This document shows, one piece after another, positions 15,568-24,758 of a stretch of DNA of 42,847 nt. The number at the start of each line of letters is the position of its first letter. Positions within the stretch are counted from its first letter, which is position 1. Under the pieces are notes generated by a model. The model was given only the letters and a program-made list of their open reading frames with translations. It was not told where the DNA came from and searched no databases. Origin of the DNA: Fidelibacterota bacterium (GTDB taxonomy: Bacteria > Fidelibacterota > Marinisomatia > Marinisomatales > TCS55). The position numbers and the translations under genes are program-made. Location of the stretch: contig DTTO01000073.1 of the NCBI GenBank assembly GCA_012964665.1, forward strand, positions 1 to 42,847. Direction: 5' to 3'.

Positions 15568-16821
15568 TTATGTTTTCCGTTCTTTTTTACGGGCTGCAGG
15601 GAAGAGAATATTATTTAGGATGAGTCGATAACCGGGAGAATTGCGATGCAGTGAAAGGTCGGTTTGAGGATCCCCAACGAAATGCTGATAGTCCTCCGGA
15701 TCATGCCCGCCTAAAAAGGTAAATGTTCCCTGCCCATGATTACCATGCAAGTATTTCACTTGAGGCGTAGTTGGATCTTCTCCCATTACCAGCACGTGTT
15801 TCTTGATCTTTTCGCGGTTGAATCCTGTTGTTTGGCCCATGAATCCTTTTACCACTGGAACATGGTTTTGGGTTAGCATAGTAGGTACTGGATCATATTT
15901 AGCAGAAAACTCAAATAAAGTGAAATAATCTGCTTCTGCACCTCGGACAACAGGATTATCACTGGGAGGATAATCAATATTAGAATATTCATACACCATT
16001 GGATCGGTGATAATATTAAAATTTTTAAATGCCATTGAATTATTATAGTCTATTTTCTGTTGGATATTTTTTTCAATAGGCGTTCCATCAAAAACAGAAT
16101 GGGCTACATCTATATTGAGAACCGCCAATGCAATATCAAAGGAATCGGTAGCAGAACACATGGCAAATAGAAAGCCGCCATTCACCACATAGTTTTTAAT
16201 CATTTCGGCTAGAGCCTTTTTCTGAGCATGAACAGAATTGAATCCTAAATTTTGAGCCATGGCTTCAAATTGCTGTTTTTGTTCAATATACCATGTGGCT
16301 GTATGGTAATTCCGGTAGAATTTACCGTACTGTCCAGTAAAGTCTTCGTGGTGCAGATGGAGCCAATCATACCGGTTCAAGGCACCGTTGAATACTTCCT
16401 CATCCCAAAGTGTTTCGTAGGGAATTTCGGCATAAGTGAGCGCTAGGGTTACAGCATCATCCCAAGGTTGCTTGTTGGGCGGCGTATAAATGGCAATTTT
16501 CGGGCTTTTTTCTAATAGAACTATATCCATGTTATTGACTTCGACTTCATTGTATATGCCTAAAGTCTGTTCTGTGTTGATAATTTCATAAGAAACGCCA
16601 CGCACACGGCATTCTTGCTCTATATCTGGATAACGATCTGTCATGAATGATCCACCACGGTAATTCAAAATCCATTCTACATTAATATTTTCATTCAGAA
16701 TCCAAAAAGCGGTACCATATGCTTTCAAATGGTCTTTTTGGACCTGATCCATTGGAATGAGGATTTTCTGGCCCAACCCAGTTTGAATTAGGACAAAAAT
16801 AGATATGAAAAGACTCTTCAA
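15568..16821 (-). CDS. Secreted 'asparagine synthetase B-like' protein of unknown function
   Basis: 417 residues with a signal peptide (about 1-18, ending GLGQ). Related proteins are commonly labelled asparagine synthetase B, but I see no N-terminal Cys nucleophile and no ATP-pyrophosphatase loop (SGGxDS), so that name is misleading. What can be seen is an alpha/beta fold with LHLHHEDF (154-161), a segment GGFLFAMCSATDSFD (215-229) that looks like the nucleophile elbow of a class I glutamine-amidotransferase-like fold with Cys222, and a conserved-looking GNHGQGTFTFLGGHDPEDY (360-378). It directly follows the TPR gene with no gap. Probably periplasmic; substrate and activity unknown. Confidence 0.6.
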   Translation of the reverse strand: MKSLFISIFVLIQTGLGQKILIPMDQVQKDHLKAYGTAFWILNENINVEWILNYRGGSFMTDRYPDIEQECRVRGVSYEIINTEQTLGIYNEVEVNNMDIVLLEKSPKIAIYTPPNKQPWDDAVTLALTYAEIPYETLWDEEVFNGALNRYDWLHLHHEDFTGQYGKFYRNYHTATWYIEQKQQFEAMAQNLGFNSVHAQKKALAEMIKNYVVNGGFLFAMCSATDSFDIALAVLNIDVAHSVFDGTPIEKNIQQKIDYNNSMAFKNFNIITDPMVYEYSNIDYPPSDNPVVRGAEADYFTLFEFSAKYDPVPTMLTQNHVPVVKGFMGQTTGFNREKIKKHVLVMGEDPTTPQVKYLHGNHGQGTFTFLGGHDPEDYQHFVGDPQTDLSLHRNSPGYRLILNNILFPAARKKERKT

Positions 16822-18702
16822 CTAACTTTCCTGAAGTTTGGACAGTTTACGAATATGGAATCGAACTGGCTCAACCAGTAAAGAATTTTGACACTCAGAT
16901 AAAATACGGTGATAAAGTTTCAACGCATTTTCCTGGTTACCCAATAACCGTTCTTCGATTTCTCCAGCTAGAGCGAGTACTCGATCTTTTAAATGTGAAT
17001 TTTCGATGGATAAGGCTGTTAGGAGTGCTTGCTCAAATTGATCAGATTCTAATAATAGTAATGCCAACCTTAGTGTGGATAAAGGTGTGATTAATGCTTC
17101 GGGATGTTCCTGGCGAATATAATCTAACATTTCAATTGCTTCTAAAATTTTATACTGGCGAATCAATGCTTCAGCCTGGAAAAAAGATTTAAATGCCAAC
17201 CGGTCGTCCCGCGTTCCATCAAAATAATAATTGACCAATAAATCATGCATTTCCATTAAGTCATTAAAAAAGAGGTTATTTGGTTCCAATACCAAAATAA
17301 TAGAATCAAGAAAAGCCAGGGGCTTATCAATCTCCCGGTTGAATAATAAGCTATTAAGATATCGGATCGTATATTCATTAACTTTTGCATTCTTGTTCCC
17401 TGGTAAAGATTCCTGGTCAAAATAATTCTTTGCTTCAGTATAATGCCCGGCAGATAATAAAAGGTCACCTATTCGTATTCTTATCTTTTTCTCCAGGTCA
17501 AAATGGGGCTGAGCCTTTAATGCTGCTTCATAAGATATTCTAGCACCATGCATATCTTGCATTAAGAAAGCTTGAATTTCTCCTAAGCGAAAATGAACTG
17601 TTGCAGTTGTATTGGATTTTGGGAGTAAAGCTAAAATAGATTGATAATGCTCGATCGTATTTGTAAGAGGGTCATCAGCTATGTTGGGAATTTTTACAAA
17701 TTGGTGATAGAAAAAGTCATTTTCTGGAAACCATTTTACAAATTGTAGTTCAGTTTTGTTCTGAACAATTTGTTCCTCGTAAGCCTGTCCTAATCCCAAT
17801 AAGACGTTTCCAACAATTTCTGGATCGGTTCCCTCCATATTTTCTAAAAGATGATGGTAAGAACGAACAGATAATTCATACTGTTTTTCTTCTATCAAAT
17901 TTGCAGAAAACTCTAACCACCGCCTTATATCATCAGAATTGATTACCCCAATTTCTATATGCTGAAGTAATGCATTTTCGAAATGCCCAGTTTTATAATA
18001 AAATCCTGCTAATATTAATTGGACATCTGGATTTTTTTCAGATTCCATCCTTAAAGTAGAATCAATTAATGTATGGGAAGTGGTATCATCGCTCATGATT
18101 AAAATGCGATCAGTAGCATACCTTAAATACTGTTTTTGGTAGCGGATAAGGGTTAAATATTCTCTTAAAGATCGATCATATGTCTGACGAGATTGATAGT
18201 AATTGGCTAAATCAATTGCAAAAAGATGAGGTTCATTGAAGCGTTCTCTGCCTTCTTGTGCAAGAGATTCCATCTCATCGGTCTGACCAAATCGAACATA
18301 TGAATGGAACAATAGCCGATAGGTGGTTTGATTTGTCAATTTAGTTTTTCTGAATTGGTTCCAGATTTCCATCGCTTTTTCATCATCCTGATTTCGGTAA
18401 TGAAATTCTCCCAGGATCAATTCCGACTGCAAATCCTCCGGATGATATTTCAACCAGTTTTCTATGATCGGGATTGCTGATTCTGAATCTCCGGTTCTAG
18501 TATAAATATTTCTCAACTGTAAATAGGCTCGCTGGTGGTTTGGATCACCGATAAGAATTTGATAATAAATTTTTATAGCTCTATCCAAATCACCAGCTCG
18601 TTCTATTGCCATAGCTTGGACAAATGCTGTCTCTCCTTCTGGAAGCACTTCAGTTTGGGCGTACAATTGCCCAATAATTAATAGGGGCCAGAAATACCTC
18701 AA
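16822..18702 (-). CDS. Secreted TPR-repeat protein
   Basis: 626 residues with a signal peptide (MRYFWPLLIIGQLYAQ). Most of the protein is helical repeats of TPR type, clearest at 24-130 (GDLDRAIKIYYQILIGDPNH; TGDSESAIPIIENWLKYHP; NQDDEKAMEIW) and again at about 215-260, 345-430 and 530-600. No catalytic motif was found, so it is likely a periplasmic scaffold. The start overlaps the DUF4175 stop by 4 bp (ATGA) and the end abuts the AsnB-like gene, so the products are made together. TPR proteins accompany related envelope operons with MoxR and BatA-like proteins, but those partners are absent here. Confidence 0.85.
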   Translation of the reverse strand: MRYFWPLLIIGQLYAQTEVLPEGETAFVQAMAIERAGDLDRAIKIYYQILIGDPNHQRAYLQLRNIYTRTGDSESAIPIIENWLKYHPEDLQSELILGEFHYRNQDDEKAMEIWNQFRKTKLTNQTTYRLLFHSYVRFGQTDEMESLAQEGRERFNEPHLFAIDLANYYQSRQTYDRSLREYLTLIRYQKQYLRYATDRILIMSDDTTSHTLIDSTLRMESEKNPDVQLILAGFYYKTGHFENALLQHIEIGVINSDDIRRWLEFSANLIEEKQYELSVRSYHHLLENMEGTDPEIVGNVLLGLGQAYEEQIVQNKTELQFVKWFPENDFFYHQFVKIPNIADDPLTNTIEHYQSILALLPKSNTTATVHFRLGEIQAFLMQDMHGARISYEAALKAQPHFDLEKKIRIRIGDLLLSAGHYTEAKNYFDQESLPGNKNAKVNEYTIRYLNSLLFNREIDKPLAFLDSIILVLEPNNLFFNDLMEMHDLLVNYYFDGTRDDRLAFKSFFQAEALIRQYKILEAIEMLDYIRQEHPEALITPLSTLRLALLLLESDQFEQALLTALSIENSHLKDRVLALAGEIEERLLGNQENALKLYHRILSECQNSLLVEPVRFHIRKLSKLQES

Positions 18703-21700
18703 GGGTAAATACCTTCAATTTCTGAAGTTTTAGTACTATCAGGAAGAATAATAGATTCTGCTTCACTAAGGGCATTAAAATATCGGCGTATCATATTTTT
18801 ATAATCGCGGGAATATCCCAATTTTAATGCATCATTCAGGGCATTCATGATCAACGATTGCCTTTGCCCAAGATCTTGGGGCAGTCCGGAAGGTCCCGTA
18901 TAAAATACCTCGCTAGCAGTTTGTGATTTACGTTGTTCTTCAAATCCTCTTTCCGTCATTGATTTTTGGCTATCCAGCATGCGGGTTAAAATCCGTTGCT
19001 GGCGGTCAGATGTCTGACGTGTGAATCGTTTTCGTTCTAAATCCCGAATGACTTCATCCATCTCATTTGCAATCCCAGATAGATCTCCTAGCCCTTGATT
19101 GCCAGCCTGTTTCATTTCATCCATCATTTGCTTTAAAGATTTTTGCACTCCTCTCTGTTGAGCCAACATCTGTTGCATCAGTGCTTCTTTCATGGAAGCA
19201 GCCATTTGGCCCAGAGCTAATTGCATGCCCTGACCATTTAAGTTTTGCTGGTCCCTGGTCATTTCTTCCATACGCTTTAAAAATTCTTCATATCCGCTAG
19301 CAGAACCACTTTCCTGCATTTGCTGTATCGTCTGAATGATAGTTTTTGCTCCTTCGTTCAAAGCAAGCATGGCCTGGTTTTGGTTACCCAACGAACCGCT
19401 ACCGTTTCTTTCAGCCAATTTTCCTTTAGATGCATTCATTTGAGCAAATGACATACCTAATTTTTGGCCCATTTCCGGTGAAACCAGAAAAGTTTCTCGC
19501 GATAGTTCCATTGTATTTGCCATGGTTTGAGTCAACTGATCTTGAAGCATTTGCTGTTGACCAGCTAACTGGCCCAAACGGGGTGAATTTCTAGGGATAT
19601 TAGTAGTCTCATTTTTGAGAGATTCTTGCGCTTTGGACAACGTGAGAACATCACGTAATATGGTCCTGAATTTATGGGCCATGTCCCTTGTCGTTTTGCT
19701 TTGAAAGTCGGACAAAATATCTTCCATCGAATTATTCAGGGCTTCTAAGGATTGAAGTCCTGCGTAGCTTTCATCCATGGCCGCGTAAGGATCCTCACGA
19801 TCTAAATTTTTTATAGCATTTTTTAGATGGGTATTAGATGCTTTGGCATCTTTCGAATCGGATAAATCTTCCAAACTTTTGGCAGTTTCTCGACTAAAAT
19901 TTTTCACATCTCTAGACGCAGATTCCATCGTTTCCCTGATCTGATCCAACTCTTTTTGGCTCATTTTTTCTTCAAGACTTAAGCGTTTAAAAACAGAAGG
20001 ATCAGTTTGTGGTGTAGTATGTCGGATTTGTTGATCAATATTATCCTGATTCTCAGTTAATTGCTGGATGCGTTTTCGTAATTCATCCACTTGTTGCTCA
20101 GCTTTTACCCTTTTGAATATATCTAGAAACCGATCCAATTCCTGTTCAACCTGATCTAAATTGTTGGATAATTTTTCTAATGCAGCTAATAAATCTTTTG
20201 TATTCAATTTTTCAAGGGCTTCGTTCATCCAGTCCATATTCTGTAACATTTCAGGAGGAAATATCTCTTCAATTAATTTTTGCAAATCTTGGAATTTTTT
20301 CATTAAATCATCGGAAAATAATTGATGTTTTTCACTACTATTATTTAGGGCATCCAATTGGTCAGTCAGCGTTTCAAAATCAGTCAATTTTTCTTTCACA
20401 TCTTCCATGGCCTCCTTTAGAGCTTGCTGATCTTTCCATTCTGGTTTATCCGTTTTGAGTAGATTTAGCTTAACTTTTTTTAATTGCTTATGCAATTTTT
20501 CAATTTCTTCCAACTCTAGTTTAACCATATCCACAATGTCTTCCTCTTTTTCATTAAATGAATGAAATAAATCATTTAAAGATGGTACTCTTGCAATAAA
20601 GGTCCCTGATAAGGATTTTTTTGGGCCGGTGATCACATCATTGTCATATAATTCAAAATGATAATGAATTTCGTCCTCTGGCATGAGTCCTAATTCTCCT
20701 AAGTCCCAAGTTGTATTGATATCCTGCGTAGATTGATTCTGATCTTTTATAGGCAGACTGAACATTGATATGAATGGTTCTACTTGAATGTAGCTTGGGC
20801 GCTGAATTTCATAGGCCAACTGCAGATTGGAAAAGCCAAAATCATCTTCAATCGTCATCATAATTTCAATAGATTGATCTCCACCCAATTCAACAATCGG
20901 AGGTGGCTGAATGATTGTCATTTCAGGAGATACATCATGAATCATTTGAATTCGAAAAGGAATAGGATTACGATTCGTTATTCCTCGACCATCTGTTAGG
21001 TGGATAGAAAAATCCCCGTCATTTTGAACGGTAAACTCGTAGTTTGCACTATTACCCTGGACCCCCATATTCTTTAATTCCCCATTCAAGATTATTTCAG
21101 CTTTGGCCAGATCCTGATTTGCATTTAGCCGAACAGAAATTCTAGCACCTTTTAATGCCTGAATTTCTGCCTGATTTGCTTTTTGAATTTGCGGAGCTAA
21201 TCCTGTGTATGCAGGTGGACTTATTGTTACAGTAAAATCTTTAATTGTTGGCCTGTCCGTGACAGAAATAAAATAACGCTTTGATGAAATTTCATTCCAG
21301 GGCTGCCAGAATTTTGTGGAAGGAATAAATGCACGGTAACGATAATTCTGGAATACTTCTTTTAATTCAGCACTGAATACATCTTTTTGCTTAGAAGGGA
21401 AAACAGTTTCCAAAATAAGGGAATCCCGTCCGGGCTCAAAAGCAATTGGTTTAAATTCAATATAAACCGAATCAGGAATTTCTCCCAGCGCGGAAAAAGA
21501 GACTGTAACATTTTCCCCACCAAGTACATGCATGTGGCGGGAGGTCCCTTTTAACAGAAATGGTTTTGGGGGTACAAATTCAGTATTTGGATGAGACCAG
21601 CGATAGAGAGATGAGACCGAATGTTTCCAGGTAATAGCAAGTAGGAAAATTGTTATGGTTAATCCGATCAGTGTGACCTGTTTCCAGGTCTCGACACGAT

Positions 21701-22139
21701 GCAAAGGAAATAATTTTGATAAATCCAATTTTGCCAGTTTCTTGCTTATCTCTTGTATAAATGCAGTGCTTAATTCCTTAGAAGAAGATTCTTTTGCCGA
21801 CTCTTCAATTTGTAGCGCATTGATAAGCGTATCGTCTTTTGGAAACGCGTATTTGCCGGCATTTTTTGCTAAATGAGACCAGCTATAACGTTGCAATAAA
21901 TTTCTGCGGATTTTTTGGGCGATAATGATTAACCAGCTAACACCAATAAGTGTAATCCCAAGTACCATTATCCATACAGCAAATCGAACATAACTGGAAA
22001 AATAAAATACACTTTCAAACATCAGGCCTAGAACAAATAATGCCAATACAACTGAGTAAATTATCCAACATGTTACCTTTATATCATGTAGGATAATTTC
22101 CCGACGGATTGCTTTTAAATATTCTACAATAGATTTCAT
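18699..22139 (-). CDS. DUF4175-like giant membrane protein with periplasmic coiled coil
   Basis: 1146 residues. Two transmembrane helices near the N-terminus (about 22-42 and 51-75) and a third at 152-171 place the rest outside the cytoplasm. Residues 195-530 contain beta-rich segments with PxxYTG-like motifs (TISPPAYTGLAP), typical of Ig-like domains in DUF4175 proteins. From about 545 to 1110 the chain is nearly all charged, Gln- and Met-rich coiled coil. A smaller C-terminal segment (about 1090-1130) is less repetitive. Start and stop both form ATGA overlaps with its neighbours. DUF4175 proteins are uncharacterised; the shape suggests a long periplasmic strut anchored in the inner membrane. 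Confidence 0.82.
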   Translation of the reverse strand: MKSIVEYLKAIRREIILHDIKVTCWIIYSVVLALFVLGLMFESVFYFSSYVRFAVWIMVLGITLIGVSWLIIIAQKIRRNLLQRYSWSHLAKNAGKYAFPKDDTLINALQIEESAKESSSKELSTAFIQEISKKLAKLDLSKLFPLHRVETWKQVTLIGLTITIFLLAITWKHSVSSLYRWSHPNTEFVPPKPFLLKGTSRHMHVLGGENVTVSFSALGEIPDSVYIEFKPIAFEPGRDSLILETVFPSKQKDVFSAELKEVFQNYRYRAFIPSTKFWQPWNEISSKRYFISVTDRPTIKDFTVTISPPAYTGLAPQIQKANQAEIQALKGARISVRLNANQDLAKAEIILNGELKNMGVQGNSANYEFTVQNDGDFSIHLTDGRGITNRNPIPFRIQMIHDVSPEMTIIQPPPIVELGGDQSIEIMMTIEDDFGFSNLQLAYEIQRPSYIQVEPFISMFSLPIKDQNQSTQDINTTWDLGELGLMPEDEIHYHFELYDNDVITGPKKSLSGTFIARVPSLNDLFHSFNEKEEDIVDMVKLELEEIEKLHKQLKKVKLNLLKTDKPEWKDQQALKEAMEDVKEKLTDFETLTDQLDALNNSSEKHQLFSDDLMKKFQDLQKLIEEIFPPEMLQNMDWMNEALEKLNTKDLLAALEKLSNNLDQVEQELDRFLDIFKRVKAEQQVDELRKRIQQLTENQDNIDQQIRHTTPQTDPSVFKRLSLEEKMSQKELDQIRETMESASRDVKNFSRETAKSLEDLSDSKDAKASNTHLKNAIKNLDREDPYAAMDESYAGLQSLEALNNSMEDILSDFQSKTTRDMAHKFRTILRDVLTLSKAQESLKNETTNIPRNSPRLGQLAGQQQMLQDQLTQTMANTMELSRETFLVSPEMGQKLGMSFAQMNASKGKLAERNGSGSLGNQNQAMLALNEGAKTIIQTIQQMQESGSASGYEEFLKRMEEMTRDQQNLNGQGMQLALGQMAASMKEALMQQMLAQQRGVQKSLKQMMDEMKQAGNQGLGDLSGIANEMDEVIRDLERKRFTRQTSDRQQRILTRMLDSQKSMTERGFEEQRKSQTASEVFYTGPSGLPQDLGQRQSLIMNALNDALKLGYSRDYKNMIRRYFNALSEAESIILPDSTKTSEIEGIYP

Positions 22140-22795
22140 TGTGTTAGTGCGAACCAGACGATGTTTACTCCCATTTTTAATGCTGCTTCCCGTATCTCCA
22201 GGGGATTATTATGTACTTCAATATCCTCCCAGCCATCTCCTAAATCGGATTCATAAGAATAAAAGGTGATCAGTCTTTTCTCGTCAAATAACCCCAATCC
22301 TTTTGGTGGTTTCCCGTCATGTTCATGGACTTTAGGCAATCCATTTGGGAAATCATAGAATACATGATAGATGTCATGATCAAATGGAATCTCCACCCAT
22401 TCCTTTTCAGGGAAAACGCGCTTCATCTCTCGCCGAAATGATGCATCCATTCCATAATTATCATCTGCATGTAGAAAGCCACCTTTCAATAAATAATCCC
22501 TAAGCACAATAATTTCATCTTCATTAAAGCGAATATTCCCATGACCGGTTAGATATAAAAATGAATGGCTAAAAAGTCCTGGGTCGGTCAATTTAATTCG
22601 ATATTCGCTAGGCTCAACGATAATAGATGTTTTTTCTGAAATAAATTCTAGCAAGTTGGGGAGACTACTGGGGTCGCCATACCAATCACCACCACCGCCA
22701 TAATGAATACGGGCTATTGTAAATGCCTGTGCAGGAAGCAATGCGGTAAAGGCAAGCATTCTCATTACATTTCTTATTGATTGCAAATGATACAT
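22136..22795 (-). CDS. DUF4159 domain protein, exported
   Basis: 219 residues. The N-terminal 25 residues act as a signal peptide; Met1 has an AGGTAGGA just upstream, while Met11 (MRMLAFTALLPAQA) would give a neater signal. The DUF4159 marks are HYGGGGDWYGDPSSL (31-45), LYLTGHGNIRF (80-90) and LLKGGFLHADDNYGMD (102-117). The fold is expected to be glutamine-amidotransferase-like without the catalytic Cys, which makes it a structural relative of the AsnB-like protein two genes downstream. It leads the operon and overlaps the DUF4175 gene by ATGA. In Bacteroidota DUF4159 genes often sit with MoxR ATPases and BatA-like genes. Confidence 0.82.
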   Translation of the reverse strand: MYHLQSIRNVMRMLAFTALLPAQAFTIARIHYGGGGDWYGDPSSLPNLLEFISEKTSIIVEPSEYRIKLTDPGLFSHSFLYLTGHGNIRFNEDEIIVLRDYLLKGGFLHADDNYGMDASFRREMKRVFPEKEWVEIPFDHDIYHVFYDFPNGLPKVHEHDGKPPKGLGLFDEKRLITFYSYESDLGDGWEDIEVHNNPLEIREAALKMGVNIVWFALTQ

Positions 22796-22941
22796 TTCCT
22801 ACCTATAAATACTGTTTTTGAAGATAGTTCCCCATTTAATTATACTCAAAGAAATTACTTCAAATCGCTTTAGGATAAATAGAATCTTTAGTTGATGGAC
22901 ACCTTGCTACAAGTATTGAAATTCACCTATTTTGGTTAGTT

Positions 22942-24753
22942 GTGATACGAAAATCAATCCTTATCATCCTTTATATGGCTGTCACTGTTTCTACTGCTCA
23001 AGAAACCATCGTTCAGGATACAACAAAATCACTTCTATTCAAGTTGTTTCCAATAGAGGAAGGAATGAGCGGTGATTATGAAAAAGGTTATGTGTGGGAT
23101 CGTATCTTCAGACGTAGAGAATTTCACAACCCCGTTAATTTTATTCCCATGGAACTACGTTATGGATTTGGCTATAATGCAGGCGGGGGATTTTTAGGAT
23201 TAGGCAGTCTCAAGAGCAGTTGGATGTCTTATGAATCGGATGTGCCCAATTTTGGTGGTGGAAAATTTAATTCCCGACTTAATCAACAATTCGATTTAGA
23301 TATATTAAAAACAAACTTGGCTTATTATTGGTTTGGAAACAGCTGGCTTGATATGCATACCGGTATCAATCTTCGATATTCTGACCTTTTATTTCCAGCT
23401 GATATACCTGAAGACTGGATTATTTCTAACTCCTCCTGGACCTCAAATACACAATTTTCTGGTAAAATGTTTGAGGTTGCATGGAGTCAATCCCTCATGC
23501 TACAGTGGTTTGAAAGTTGGTATACAACTTATCGTTATACTTACGGGATTGCATTTTCTGAAATTTACTCTGCTAAAGATTCCCCAACGGGATATGGGCC
23601 ATCCCAATCCTTTACGATGGGTGCGCGTATTATCCTAGATCCTGGAATGACAAATAGATTTGCTGTCGGTGTTGATTTAAAATACACACACACCAATATT
23701 AATAAGATTAAAGATTCGAAGGATATAACGCCTATTAACAATTTTACAATCCAAACTGCTGGAATTTATGCCACAGCATCTGTTTTCTTCGGTGGCCGGA
23801 AAACAAAAGGAGACACGGGAAAAATGCATTATTACCGGAGGGATTTCATCGCAGCAAAACGATTGTTGGAAGAATTTGTGGATGAAAGCCCAAAGCATGC
23901 AAATGTCCATCGCGCAAAAAAATTAATTGTGGAAAGTGAACGAAAAATCCCATTACAGCTCATGCGGGAAGGAATGAGTTTTGATGAGCGAGGAATGTTG
24001 GAGCGAGCTGTTGAAAAATATATTCGAGCAAAATCCATGGCTGATTCATCATTATCTATTGTAATTGAGGATCAGTTGCGAATAATTGCTCTCCGGGAGG
24101 TAGAAAAAGCCGAAGGTTGGTTAAACAGAGGATTTGGTGATTCAGCAATTGCCCATGTAACCATGGTGTCGGGTTGGTATCCGCAAATCAATCATCATTT
24201 GAAAAGATTTAAAATAACACACCTCTTAAACCAGGGTGAAAATTTGTATAAAATTGGATTGAATGACCGAGCCCTAAGTCATTTTGATAAAGCGCTTGAT
24301 ATGGATCCGGGTCTTGCCTTTGAAATAGCGGCCTATAAGCATCAAATTGCATCCGATTTATTAACAATGGCAGATTCATTAAAGGATTTGAATTCACTTC
24401 GATTTATTGTTTATGCTTTGGAACGAACCAAGCAATTAACAGGAGGTTTAAATAAATCAAATACCCGAATATTAAATGAATTAAAATTGAAATTAGCTGC
24501 TCAGGAAGAATTTGCGACCCGGTTAAAAATTGATGCAATCCTCCGCGCAGAAAAAGAAGCGAAAGAAGCCCACAATCCTATTGAATTGGGCATGTCGATT
24601 ACTCAAGTGGAAGATATTATGGGAAATCCTTCCGAAATTGTGTCTAATGGATCAGAAAAACGGGATCAGCTTTGGATTTATCGCTATGAGAATGGTACCA
24701 AGGTGTATTTGACTTTTACCAATTATAAGTTATTTCGAATCGAAGAAGATTAA
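22942..24753 (+). CDS. Exported barrel/TPR protein with C-terminal BamE-like domain
   Basis: 603 residues with a signal peptide (about 1-19, cleavage near VSTAQ). Three parts can be seen. Residues 30-275 are aromatic, glycine-rich, alternating segments like an outer-membrane beta-barrel. Residues 285-520 are helical repeats, with clear TPR-like units (YRRDFIAAKRLLEEFVDESP; GLNDRALSHFDKALDMDPG). Residues 546-603 read LGMSITQVEDIMGNPSEI, then WIYRYENG and VYLTFTNYKLFRI, the pattern of SmpA/OmlA (BamE) domains. I know no characterised protein with this order. The start is GTG 22942 without a strong ribosome-binding site. It faces away from the DUF4159 operon across 146 bp and may share that function. 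Confidence 0.65.
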   Translation: MIRKSILIILYMAVTVSTAQETIVQDTTKSLLFKLFPIEEGMSGDYEKGYVWDRIFRRREFHNPVNFIPMELRYGFGYNAGGGFLGLGSLKSSWMSYESDVPNFGGGKFNSRLNQQFDLDILKTNLAYYWFGNSWLDMHTGINLRYSDLLFPADIPEDWIISNSSWTSNTQFSGKMFEVAWSQSLMLQWFESWYTTYRYTYGIAFSEIYSAKDSPTGYGPSQSFTMGARIILDPGMTNRFAVGVDLKYTHTNINKIKDSKDITPINNFTIQTAGIYATASVFFGGRKTKGDTGKMHYYRRDFIAAKRLLEEFVDESPKHANVHRAKKLIVESERKIPLQLMREGMSFDERGMLERAVEKYIRAKSMADSSLSIVIEDQLRIIALREVEKAEGWLNRGFGDSAIAHVTMVSGWYPQINHHLKRFKITHLLNQGENLYKIGLNDRALSHFDKALDMDPGLAFEIAAYKHQIASDLLTMADSLKDLNSLRFIVYALERTKQLTGGLNKSNTRILNELKLKLAAQEEFATRLKIDAILRAEKEAKEAHNPIELGMSITQVEDIMGNPSEIVSNGSEKRDQLWIYRYENGTKVYLTFTNYKLFRIEED

Positions 24754-24758
24754 TTTTA

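Noticed and set aside
15568-16821. Annotation as asparagine synthetase
   Set aside because: No N-terminal catalytic Cys, no SGGxDS ATP loop, and it carries a signal peptide; kept only as a family nickname.
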